Below are positions 1 through 7,800 of a stretch of DNA of 16,123 bases, one piece after another; within the stretch, counting starts at the first letter, position 1; every line of letters begins with the position of its first letter. The stretch is from contig JBAWYM010000043.1 in the NCBI GenBank assembly GCA_037143575.1, positions 1-16,123 of the forward strand, written 5' to 3'. Made by a program: the position numbers and the translations under genes. Under the pieces are notes generated by a model that made no database searches, was not told where the DNA came from, and was given only the letters and a program-made list of their open reading frames with translations. This DNA comes from JBAWYM01 sp037143575 (GTDB lineage: Bacteria; Patescibacteriota; Gracilibacteria; Peribacterales; Peribacteraceae).

Positions 1-80
1 ATACACAAGCCATTTCATAGCTTCGGTCACCAACCAAAAAAGTTACCAGTCTCCAAAAACCAATCCTTGCTCAGATTTTT

Positions 81-290
81 TCACGCCGGACGTGATGACT
101 GAATTTCCAAAGCACGGCGATGCTCCGCCTGCAGCTCTGCCATCTTCATGATTCTCTCTGCGGCCCCGGGAAGAATCTCCTCATACCGCGCCAAGTCATT
201 CGGATGCGGGATAGGGCCGGAATATGCAACAGTTGTCTGCTCCTGCCGAACCAGATGATTATGAGGAATATTCTGATTATGTTTACTCAT
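81..290 (-). CDS. DUF2335-like N-terminal fragment, probably truncated
   Basis: The 69-residue product carries the soluble front part of DUF2335 proteins: YSGPIPHPNDLARYEEILPG near residues 23-42, then AERIMKMAELQAEHRRALE. Family members are, from memory, longer and continue into two membrane helices, which are missing here. The reading frame stops with TGA just after the conserved HRRALE. In the -1 frame the next codons read VKKSEQGLVFG, which resembles the family's linker before the first helix (KSxxGxIFG), and that frame then meets TAA. Both facts point to a frameshifted or decaying gene, though a real short protein cannot be excluded. The ATG overlaps the end of the upstream small gene by 8 bases, so the two are probably cotranscribed. 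Function of the family is unknown; it is called a predicted membrane protein. Confidence 0.6.
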   Translation of the reverse strand: MSKHNQNIPHNHLVRQEQTTVAYSGPIPHPNDLARYEEILPGAAERIMKMAELQAEHRRALEIQSSRPA

Positions 291-477
291 AGCTGTTCAT
301 CGCGAAACGGATATCGTTGCCCGTGGCTTGCCAATCACTTTTCATGGCCTTCGCATCGGCCTCTTCGGGTGTGCGACTGATATTGTACTGAGACATCGTT
401 GCTCCCAGATCCAACGTCATTGCCATTCCGCTGAGGAAGGTGGGTGTTGCGTAGAGATAGGAAGTTTGGAAACCCAT
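283..477 (-). CDS. Small conserved-looking hypothetical protein
   Basis: A 64-residue product begins MGFQTSYLYATPTFLSGMA and has a polar second half with the segment SRTPEEADAKAMKSDWQA at about residues 34-51, then TGNDIRFAMNSYE. There is no clear membrane helix or signal peptide. The pattern (YLxATPxFL near the start, YNxSxTPEEAD, SDWxAxGxDxR at the end) recalls small uncharacterised bacterial proteins that I associate with DUF2335 neighbours, but this is recollection only. The ATG at 477 has no Shine-Dalgarno sequence; a TACGCT hexamer lies 9 bases upstream (487-492). The end overlaps the next gene by 8 bases, supporting a two-gene unit. A shorter start at residue 28 (MSQYN) is possible, but it would discard the plausible first part. 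Confidence 0.65.
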   Translation of the reverse strand: MGFQTSYLYATPTFLSGMAMTLDLGATMSQYNISRTPEEADAKAMKSDWQATGNDIRFAMNSYE

Positions 478-587
478 AGCAGTGAAAGCGTAAGAGGGCA
501 GAGGTGGAATAGCAATGGTACTATTGCGTCAGAAATACATTGTAGCATCCATTGTACGTATCTCTCAATGAAAAGAATGTCGAAATG
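478..587. other. Short intergenic gap
   Basis: The 110 bases between the 30-residue membrane peptide gene and the small gene ending at 283 contain no convincing gene. A small dyad GCAAT-ggtact-ATTGC is visible near 513-528, and the phrase CATTGTA occurs twice in similar form (about 538-557), faintly like the octamer repeats at 15378. No T-run terminator is present. Confidence 0.4.
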
Positions 588-680
588 CTATCCAAACATC
601 GGCGCGATCGCCGTGAGAGCGATCCCCAGGACGGCGAGAATGGCGAGAATGCGGACGGCGGAGCGTGTGCGTTTCTTCAT
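588..680 (-). CDS. 30-residue single-pass membrane peptide, coupled to PKD gene
   Basis: This short frame encodes 30 residues: a basic head (MKKRTRSAVR), a hydrophobic stretch ILAILAVLGIALTAIA at residues 11-26, and the end PMFG before TAG. Its ATG overlaps the TGA of the PKD protein gene as ATGA (ATG 680-678, TGA 679-677), the classic arrangement for translational coupling. The composition fits one inner-membrane helix with a positively charged cytoplasmic head, or an uncleaved signal anchor. The basic head, the uninterrupted helix and the stop soon after it argue against chance, although a frame of this length can arise randomly. Partner and function are unknown; its position suggests that it works with, or is regulated with, the PKD membrane protein. 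Confidence 0.6.
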   Translation of the reverse strand: MKKRTRSAVRILAILAVLGIALTAIAPMFG

Positions 681-2716
681 GGCTGAACGGTAATGGAGAG
701 AGGATCAGAGACAGCGGAAGCGGTGCCGTCTTTGAGGGTGAGAATCACAGTGTACGTCCCCGGCTTCTGGAAGTCATGTGTGGGAGCTTTGGCATCACTC
801 GTCCATCCATCGCCGAAGTCCCAAGAATAGATGGCTGCATCCGTCGCCGTCGAGCAATCACTCGTGAACTGAATACCCAAAGGAGCCTTGCCTTCTGTCC
901 GGCTGGCACCGATACACGCGTCGAGCGAGGGAGCGCGAACGACGATGGTTTTGGAGGCGTAGAATTCCTTGCCGCTGGTCGTGAGCACCTTCACGCCGAT
1001 ATCGTACGTTCCCTGCTTCTTGAAGACATGGGTGACGTTAGCTCCTTCCTGATGCGCAGTAGAGTCCTTCTCATCCGAGAACTTCCACTCGAAACCGCTG
1101 ATGGTCTCATTGGGAATGACGGTCTCGGAGGCGTCGAATCGGACAGAAAGAGGAGCGGTGCCGCCATCAGGATCCATGAGGATCGCCACCTGCGAGGAGA
1201 GCGGCAAGACTTCAACCGTGATGGGATTGCGCAGAACTTTGCCATCGGGATCCTGCGCAAGGAGTGTGAGCGTATACGTCCCTTCCTTGCGATAGACAGC
1301 CTGCACCGAATCTTTGAGGGATCCTACGGTAGTCGCTTCGGGGGCCTCCCACTGGAAATCGATGAGTGGCATGCTCGTGCGCGGCTTCAGGTCAATCATC
1401 ACGGGCACCTCTCCGATGATCTTCCCGCCTTTTACATCGGGATTACCGCTGAAGGTAAGATCAGGAAGCTGCAACTGCTCGGCGATGCGCACGACTTTGG
1501 AAATCATCGCCACTTTCCCGCTGACAGCGCGGACCTCCGCAGTGACGGTGAACACGCCGCGCTTCGTGAAGGTGTGTCCGACGCGATCCCCGCGTGCGTC
1601 TCCTCCGTCACCGAAATTCCACAGAACGATACGGACGGGCTCATCGGTCGTAATGTTAAAAAGTGCGCCGAAGGGCGGAGGACCGATGAGATGCGATGGA
1701 GACGAATCGAAGGTAACCGGGAATGGTTGTGGAGGAGAGGTGATAATAGATATTGCCCTAGAGAATGTCTGCTGAACCTTGTTCGTCATCGTCACAGTTA
1801 CGGATACTTTCGACTCTCCCTCTGCATAGAAGGTATGAGCGACATCCATTTCCTGTGTGGTCACAGGAGGATCACCATTGCCGAAATCCCATGTCGCGCT
1901 CTCCAATTCCTCTGATGGCAAAAGTCCGGCAATCGAAAAATGTGCTGCGTCATCCACGATGGGCGAAGCAGGCTCCACAGAAAAGACCGACTGCGGGATG
2001 GAGAGAGTGCGCGTAATCGTCCGCATTTGCCCATCTTTGAGGACAATCGTGGCACTCACCACATACGTTCCCTGCTTGCCGTAATAAGCCGTCGCTCCTG
2101 TCCCCGTGGTTTCTTCGTTAATCTTGCCGTCTCCTTCGAAATCCCAGCGCACAGCATTAGCGATGAGCTTGCGACGGGCCAGAATGGCTTCCGCATCCTG
2201 GACACTAAAGGTAACGGAGAGCGGTGCGACGAAGTCCTGTGCGCTCCCCGGAGAGACGACAATGAGTGTGAGAGGCGGCTCCCGTGTAATGGCGACGGGG
2301 ACGGCTAAGCTTAAGGACAATCCGGGGAGCATCAGGATCACCACACGAATCAGTGCCAACTTTTTGCGAACAGGAGAGGCCTCAGTCACATCACGAATGC
2401 GCATCAAAGCCACTCCGCCTATCATCAGGAGAACGATCGCCGCAACCGCACAACTCAGTGTTCCCAAAGGGATGAGACCGTCCCGCACACCGGTGACATC
2501 AGGAAAAGATGCGAGGAGGAAGAAGCACCAGAAGATATAGAGGGCGTACGGAACACCAAGGATGAGGAGAAGCACTGTACGAACGGAACTGGTACCAGCC
2601 TTCTGAGGGATAATGGAGGGAACAGGAACTGCTGGAGGATTCACCGCTGCTGGAAAAGCTGGAGAAACTCCAGAAGCTGCAACGATGCCATCGACAGGAC
2701 GGGAAACATCAACCAT
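677..2716 (-). CDS. Membrane-anchored surface protein with six PKD repeats
   Basis: The 679-residue protein has a Pro-rich cytoplasmic head (1-43), three hydrophobic segments (about 46-71, 80-105 and 120-143), and then a long extracytoplasmic region of six PKD-type beta-sandwich repeats. The PKD signature is clear in WDFEGDG (191-197), WDFGNGD (276-282), WNFGDGG (366-372) and SWDFGDG (631-637). It is degenerate in repeats four (FQWEAPE, 454) and five (FEWKFSD, 542). Each repeat ends with the usual xGTYxVxxxV strand. PKD domains are binding or spacer modules of surface proteins; no enzyme domain is visible. The start codon overlaps the stop of the upstream lipoprotein gene (TAATG), and the stop overlaps the start of a 30-residue membrane peptide, so the three are one operon. 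Topology (repeats outside) is inferred from the three helices and the long non-cytoplasmic style of the repeats. Confidence 0.9.
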   Translation of the reverse strand: MVDVSRPVDGIVAASGVSPAFPAAVNPPAVPVPSIIPQKAGTSSVRTVLLLILGVPYALYIFWCFFLLASFPDVTGVRDGLIPLGTLSCAVAAIVLLMIGGVALMRIRDVTEASPVRKKLALIRVVILMLPGLSLSLAVPVAITREPPLTLIVVSPGSAQDFVAPLSVTFSVQDAEAILARRKLIANAVRWDFEGDGKINEETTGTGATAYYGKQGTYVVSATIVLKDGQMRTITRTLSIPQSVFSVEPASPIVDDAAHFSIAGLLPSEELESATWDFGNGDPPVTTQEMDVAHTFYAEGESKVSVTVTMTNKVQQTFSRAISIITSPPQPFPVTFDSSPSHLIGPPPFGALFNITTDEPVRIVLWNFGDGGDARGDRVGHTFTKRGVFTVTAEVRAVSGKVAMISKVVRIAEQLQLPDLTFSGNPDVKGGKIIGEVPVMIDLKPRTSMPLIDFQWEAPEATTVGSLKDSVQAVYRKEGTYTLTLLAQDPDGKVLRNPITVEVLPLSSQVAILMDPDGGTAPLSVRFDASETVIPNETISGFEWKFSDEKDSTAHQEGANVTHVFKKQGTYDIGVKVLTTSGKEFYASKTIVVRAPSLDACIGASRTEGKAPLGIQFTSDCSTATDAAIYSWDFGDGWTSDAKAPTHDFQKPGTYTVILTLKDGTASAVSDPLSITVQP

Positions 2717-3705
2717 TACTGATCGGAGAGAGAAGAAGAAAAGCCTTCAGATGTGATAGAGGAAGCGGAGGAAGTGTCGGAAGACACTGGAAAAGAGCCG
2801 GGGAAGATTCCAGGGGCAAGCTCCTGTGCATCGGTGGGAGGAATGATGGGCGGTGCGGTATTGAAATCGGAAAAACCGACGTTCAACGTTCCACTGACGA
2901 CGCCCCCACCCACCTCCTCTACGAGGGCATCGACCGTCCAAGAAACACGGAGGAGAGAGAAGGTATCGCTATCCACCCACATTTGCCCTGTCGCAACGAG
3001 CGGTAGGAGCGTCTTGGTCGTAGCGTCTTGGTCAAAAGCTTCGCCTTTGGCGCGCGCAGATGCCTCGAGAAACTGCATGAGCTTGTCCTGATCGATACCG
3101 ACGCTGATGTGATAGGCCGTCCGGCCATCGATCGATGCCGTCCCTTCATCGGCGAGGACCTTCACTACCTGAGATTGAGCCCGCAGGAGTGAAGGAGAAG
3201 GAGTGAGCGAACCTCCTGTAAGCGGCGTGGGATTTGCTTTCGCTTCGGGAACATGCCACCACATCCCGAGCATCCTCGCGAGCAGATCCTTCTGAAAAAG
3301 CGTCTGATCCGGAGTGGTAGAAAAATCCTGCATACGGAAATACACATCCTGTCCCTTCATCATAATGACATCCCCCTTACCAATCATCCTGATCTTCTGT
3401 CCCAAAGGATCGAGAGCCGTCGTCACCGCATCCATGGTGGTGACAAGCTGCATCGCATTCCCGCCCTCATGAAGAACGCCCTTGAGCTGCGCTGATCCGG
3501 AAACGGGAAAAACACCACCCGTGACCGTGAATGTACTATCGACAACGAAGCTTGCGGAATCCAGCTCCTGACTCCTCTGCGCTGCACGACGAAGGACTTC
3601 TTCGGGGGCGATGATGGGAGCGACTGGTCCGCGATTACAAGAAATCAAAACGAAGGTCGAGAGGACGGAGAGCACTTGGAGGGCTGATATCCGCGGGAAC
3701 CTCAT
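2716..3705 (-). CDS. Lipoprotein, LppX/LprG-like fold suspected
   Basis: From the ATG at 3705 the product is 329 residues with a lipoprotein signal peptide: basic MRFPR, a hydrophobic core, and the lipobox LISC with Cys23. The frame is open to an ATG at 3768, but that start would put 21 mostly polar residues before the signal peptide and would lie upstream of the best promoter (3730-3758), so 3705 is preferred. The mature part begins with a PEEVLRRAAQRSQELDSASF segment and alternating strands, ending in VDSDTFSLLRVSWTVDA. This is reminiscent of the LppX/LprG and LolA-like lipid-carrier beta folds, but no diagnostic motif proves it. The last 30 residues are Ser-rich. The stop overlaps the PKD gene start, so this is the first gene of a three-gene operon. 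It should sit on the outer face of the cytoplasmic membrane. Confidence 0.8.
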   Translation of the reverse strand: MRFPRISALQVLSVLSTFVLISCNRGPVAPIIAPEEVLRRAAQRSQELDSASFVVDSTFTVTGGVFPVSGSAQLKGVLHEGGNAMQLVTTMDAVTTALDPLGQKIRMIGKGDVIMMKGQDVYFRMQDFSTTPDQTLFQKDLLARMLGMWWHVPEAKANPTPLTGGSLTPSPSLLRAQSQVVKVLADEGTASIDGRTAYHISVGIDQDKLMQFLEASARAKGEAFDQDATTKTLLPLVATGQMWVDSDTFSLLRVSWTVDALVEEVGGGVVSGTLNVGFSDFNTAPPIIPPTDAQELAPGIFPGSFPVSSDTSSASSITSEGFSSSLSDQ

Positions 3706-3729
3706 GAATGAAGAGAAGGAATCCCGCGC

Positions 3730-3758
3730 AGTATGCTCGTGATGAGTGACGAAGACAA
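3730..3758 (-). promoter_or_regulatory. Candidate promoter of the lipoprotein-PKD operon
   Basis: On the minus strand TTGTCT (3758-3753) and CATACT (3735-3730) are separated by 17 bases. Transcription would begin near 3723, giving a leader of about 18 bases before the ATG at 3705. This supports the shorter start. The elements match the sigma-70 consensus only in part. Confidence 0.4.
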
Positions 3759-3777
3759 TTGAGAGCATAGAAAAGAA

Positions 3778-3853
3778 GTGTCATGGTGAGCCGTTTCATT
3801 TCCGAGCCAGAGTGATCCATGTCATTTCGAGCCGTATCGAAGAACGATGACAT
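3778..3853. repeat. Two adjoining palindromic repeat units
   Basis: The gap before the lipoprotein operon holds GTGTCATGGTGAGCCG at its left end and a clear hairpin at its right end, with arms ATGTCAT (3819-3825) and ATGACAT (3847-3853) enclosing TTCGAGCCGTATCGAAGAACG. The right arm touches the stop codon of the gene ending at 3854. The wording (TCATGGTGAGCC, TTCGAGCC) is the same family as the elements at 8355 and 8431. They may act as a weak terminator or mRNA end, since no T-run follows. Confidence 0.65.
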
Positions 3854-4762
3854 TCAACGGGATGAAGACGACGTCGCCAGAACATCAGATGGAGCGGCAA
3901 TGATGAAATGAACAGATCTGCGGTTGCTCGCCCGAATATCTCCAGAGAGAGAGAAAAGTGTGATCGTCGATCGTGGGAGCTTCAGCGGAGGATCGAACGT
4001 CAAACGTAGCAAGCGACCGTTCAAACGATCGACGATTCCGGTCACCAGTTCTCCGGAGGTACGCTGCAGCACGAGATGCTGAAGATCCATGCCTCGAGCG
4101 GATCCGTCATTCGTCAGAAGAATGGACTGCAGTGTCTGATCATGGACAGCATCCACCGTCACCAGCAGACGCGCGAGCATCCGATGATTGCCGTACCAGA
4201 GGGGGAGAAGCGAGGGAAGGGTCTCGATGGTCACCCCTCCTTGATACGGTCCAACGGACTGCACCACAGATGGCAGCTGACGCTGGAGAGAAATGGAAAC
4301 GTCCTTCTCCAGGACACCGATATCCTGGGGACGATCGATGATCAGCGCATGACGACCATTCGCCGCAGCGGAGGGAGCGAGACTGGCAAGAACAGAAATC
4401 GTGACGGAAGAGCACGACGGGATGATGAGGGAATCCGGACGGAGAGTCGATCGACCATCATGTGCTGAAAGTATCTCTTCGTGCGATATCCTCTGCCCGT
4501 CACGGAAGACGGAGAGTGCACTGATATCCGACGGATCACCCGCACCTCGGTGCCGTACGGTGAGCGTCTGCACGTTCACATTCCCATCGCAGGAAGCCGT
4601 GAACTTCAGGGTAAGCATTTCTATACGCTGAGTGCCCGGAGGGTACGATCTCTCCGTGCCGACTACAGCCTGCTGGATAACTGAAAGCACACGTCCCGAT
4701 GCAGACACAGGAGGAGAAAAGAGAGAAAGCGCGGTGATAATCGGGAGTGCGATGAGGAACAC
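3854..4762 (-). CDS. Exported beta-sandwich protein with internal duplication
   Basis: The product of 302 residues starts at a GTG (4762): an in-frame TGA lies two codons upstream, so no longer start exists. Residues 1-22 form a hydrophobic signal peptide ending PPVSASG, unusual in lacking Lys or Arg at the front. The rest is strand-rich with two similar halves. The first contains VQTLTVRHRGAGDPSDISAL and a Cys pair (Cys58, Cys117) that could form a disulfide. The second contains LQSILLTNDGSARGMDLQHL at about 211-230. No enzyme motif is seen and the tail is Ser-rich (TSSSSR). I do not recognise a named family; the halves look like Ig-like or flagellin-style surface modules seen in secreted proteins of this lineage. 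The gene diverges from the large M64-like gene across 52 bases. A TAGCAT hexamer sits 6 bases before the GTG. Confidence 0.75.
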   Translation of the reverse strand: MFLIALPIITALSLFSPPVSASGRVLSVIQQAVVGTERSYPPGTQRIEMLTLKFTASCDGNVNVQTLTVRHRGAGDPSDISALSVFRDGQRISHEEILSAHDGRSTLRPDSLIIPSCSSVTISVLASLAPSAAANGRHALIIDRPQDIGVLEKDVSISLQRQLPSVVQSVGPYQGGVTIETLPSLLPLWYGNHRMLARLLVTVDAVHDQTLQSILLTNDGSARGMDLQHLVLQRTSGELVTGIVDRLNGRLLRLTFDPPLKLPRSTITLFSLSGDIRASNRRSVHFIIAAPSDVLATSSSSR

Positions 4763-4768
4763 ACATCA

Positions 4769-4774
4769 ATGCTA
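4769..4774 (-). promoter_or_regulatory. Candidate -10 of a leaderless promoter
   Basis: TAGCAT on the minus strand lies 6 bases upstream of the GTG start at 4762. This is the spacing expected if transcription begins at the start codon itself. No convincing -35 box is seen. Confidence 0.3.
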
Positions 4775-4779
4775 CACCC

Positions 4780-4807
4780 TTCCCAATCACGCTCCCACTG
4801 CTACACT
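4780..4807 (+). promoter_or_regulatory. Candidate extended -10 promoter, leaderless
   Basis: TTCCCA (4780-4785), a 16-base spacer ending in TGC, and TACACT (4802-4807) form an extended -10 type promoter. The GTG start at 4815 follows after only 7 bases, so the transcript would have almost no leader. The same layout occurs before purL (TTCCCG, 16 bases, TATGCT). Confidence 0.4.
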
Positions 4808-4814
4808 AAGAACC

Positions 4815-7800
4815 GTGCCCCAGAAACGCCCGCTCATCGCAATGGTCACGACGGCCTTCCTCCTGTGTATTTCCGCAGCTCTCGGCAGCTTTCAGCATGC
4901 ACAGCTGCTCACGCAAAATACCTCTTCTCTTTTTGCCACGAACACGTTCTCCCCTCGAGCATGCACTCCCGGTACTTATAATGAATGTAACGATGATCCT
5001 GCAATGGACGGATGCTGTCACTCACCGGGGTGTTCAGTGAAAGGATACTGTGAATGTGACTGGGACAGCTGTTTCCCGGTCTCTTCTGCATCGAAGACTC
5101 CATCCTCCCAACCCCCCTCTTCGGCTTCCACTCTTTCGTCAGTAACGTCGATTTCTGCTCCTATATCCTCTTATTCATCCGCGTTCTCCACCGCTTCATC
5201 AGTTTCCATCACTGTGTCTTCCAAGAAAAGCTCGTCTCCATTTTCTTCGTCCATTGCACCCTCCTCTCCCGCATCTTCAAAAAACTCATCATCTCTACAA
5301 AGCTCTTCCCTTTACTCTTCTTCATCCAATCCGCCTTCCTCGACTTCATCCTCTCCTGCCTCCTCGATCAACATCATTTCTTCTCAGGCAATCAACGATG
5401 ATCCTCTCGTATTCACCTGCTATAAAGATCCGAGATTGAATACTTGGTCTTGCCCAAACACTGCAGCACGACAATCAACATGTGGCAATGCCAATAGAGA
5501 GGACCCTGGCAGCTGTGTCCCGTTTAGCATCAGTGTGACGGGGCTGCAGAGCTGTGAGGCGTGTGCCAATACCAATCACTCCAACATCGCATCGAGTGCA
5601 TCACTGGTGTATTGCTGTAACGCCAATGAAACATGCGATACTTCACCGATGACCTCCACGGAATGCACGAAGAATGGAGGATGGGTTTCGCCGGTCCAGA
5701 ATCTCACTTCCTGCCCCTACTCCTGCAAGAAGCCTGATCCCCAGGTGAATTGCTGCAGTCCAACAGGAAACTGTTACCCGATGGCGAAGAGTAATTGTTC
5801 AACAATTATCGGAGGAAAAGAGGTGAAGTCCTGCTCGCTTTGTCCGAAGCCAAGCAGCGCATCATCCGCGCCCTTCGTACCCTCCCCTGCTTCTTCCTCC
5901 GCGCCAACCGGCTGCCCCATCGGATGTATTCCTGCATTCTTCTGCGGTCCATCATTCATGGAGATGAATTCCCCAACTCTGCAGACATCCTCATCCTTCT
6001 TCAGTCGATTGTTCGCTTGGTTGACAGGAGGAAACAGCATGCCGCTTGCTTGGGACAGCAATACACAACAAAAGTGTTGTTGCTATCCTGATGCCTCTCC
6101 CCCCATACCTGCATCTGCTCAGAATGTACAAAAGTCCTCAGCCCCTGCAGCATCAAAACCAACAATTTCCTCTACTCCGATCAGCTCCGCCTCAGTCAAA
6201 GTTGGAGGAAATTCATCCCCCAAATCTTCTCCTTCTTCTCTTCCCTTTCTCTACTGCTGTGATGAGCCAACAGGAGATCCTTCGACGCGAGTCACCTGCT
6301 CTTCTCTTACATCGCCTGCTCAGGGTGCTCCTATCTGTCCGTGGAATGATGCCACGAAACTTCCTTCCATATTCCCGAGCATCAACGATGTGCCCATCGT
6401 CTTCAAAACAGTCTTCAAGGGAGATACGCAAAATCTCGCAAAAGAGAGCTGTAATGATCAATGCCCTGTAGGCAAGAAACTCCGCTACTGCTGCAATACC
6501 ACTGTGCGTTCCTGCGAACCGATGGTTCTCAGTGATGCCCAAAATTGCAGCGAGGTGAACACTCTGCAAAATGGGAAGCTTCTCTCTCTGTACTCGGGTG
6601 TCGCAACAAAAGATCGCTCGCTCTGCCAGACAACCTGCACGGTGAATGAAGCATCCTCCTCGAGTGCTCCACCATATCGGACTGGCGGTCAGGAGAAACA
6701 GAAAACCGTCTACTACGTGATCGCGAAGTGGCTGGGATTGGAAGCGAGCTCATCGCAAGGACCTGACTGTCTCCCGCTCTACGAAAATGGCAATCCAGAT
6801 CCTACGGCCAATAAAGTGAATGTCGTCATCCGCTTCGTCGGAGATACGAACCTTACTGAGGCCCAAGCTCAGGTCACCCTTCTGCAACAATACGCACCAT
6901 TCGCCACCGTAGGGAATCAAAATAAACTTCAATTCTGGTACTTCAAAGACGCGGCTCCACTCAATCCTTCTAATCCTCAAACCATGTGTCCCTGCGAAAG
7001 CTCGCAGAAGTGCACGAGTCCTGCACTAGAGAATGCCTTTTACATCGACCTCAGAGACGACATCTGCAGACCAACGACGGTATTCGGAAATCGAACGTGC
7101 ATTGGAAAAAATTACTACACATCTTTCGATGCGAATCAGCGAGTCTTTGTCCATGAATTAGGTCACCTCTTCGGAGGACTGGCAGATGAATACACTGAAA
7201 AAAATGCTATGGACAATAATGCCCCTCCGAACTGCGCACCAGGCTGGATGTTCCCTACGTGGAATGCTCAAAAGTCTGCACAGGAATATTGTCTTTCTGC
7301 TATCAGCGCTCTGCGATCGGTCTGGTGGTCGGACTTACTCCCCTCCAATCTCGAAGCGGCATGCCAGCTCCCCAGCTCGCCGCAGGTATTTGCTTTCCGG
7401 GGATGCAGCTACAACGAAACGAATATTCGTCCCACGTACAATTCCCTCATGCGTAACCATTGGGAAGGAAATGCTGCACCTCCGCAAGGTTTTCAGCCAG
7501 TGAATATCCGATGGATGAATTGGCTACTTGCTTTCGCCGACAATGCGCCCTCAAATCCCCTTCCGGCTCAGCTGAACTCCGACGTTCTCTGCCCTCCGGA
7601 AGGAGAAACCGCTCTCCGTTTGCATCTGTTCCGCAACATCGATGGAACATTCACTGTTTCTTCAACAGCGGAAACCTTGCAACGCCAGCACTGCGTCCTC
7701 CCCCGCATGCTTCTTTCCGGTCTCGCCGTCACGGTGAAAGCAGGAGACAGAATTTTCACCCAAATGGCAACGGGTGAAAAGACGACCATCAGCGAAAATT

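Noticed and set aside
677..680. TGA recoding (code 25) as in Gracilibacteria
   Set aside because: TGA ends genes in sensible places (for example the ATGA overlap here and the SLH gene end), and no gene needs TGA to be read through as Gly.
665..1915. Plus-strand open frame of 416 codons
   Set aside because: It is antisense to the PKD gene, whose frame has clear PKD motifs. The translation is rich in Arg, Gly and His and has no recognisable domain.
4632..4814. Longer start for the M64-like protein
   Set aside because: This stretch overlaps the front of the divergent gene, and it would bury the signal peptide 60 residues inside the protein.
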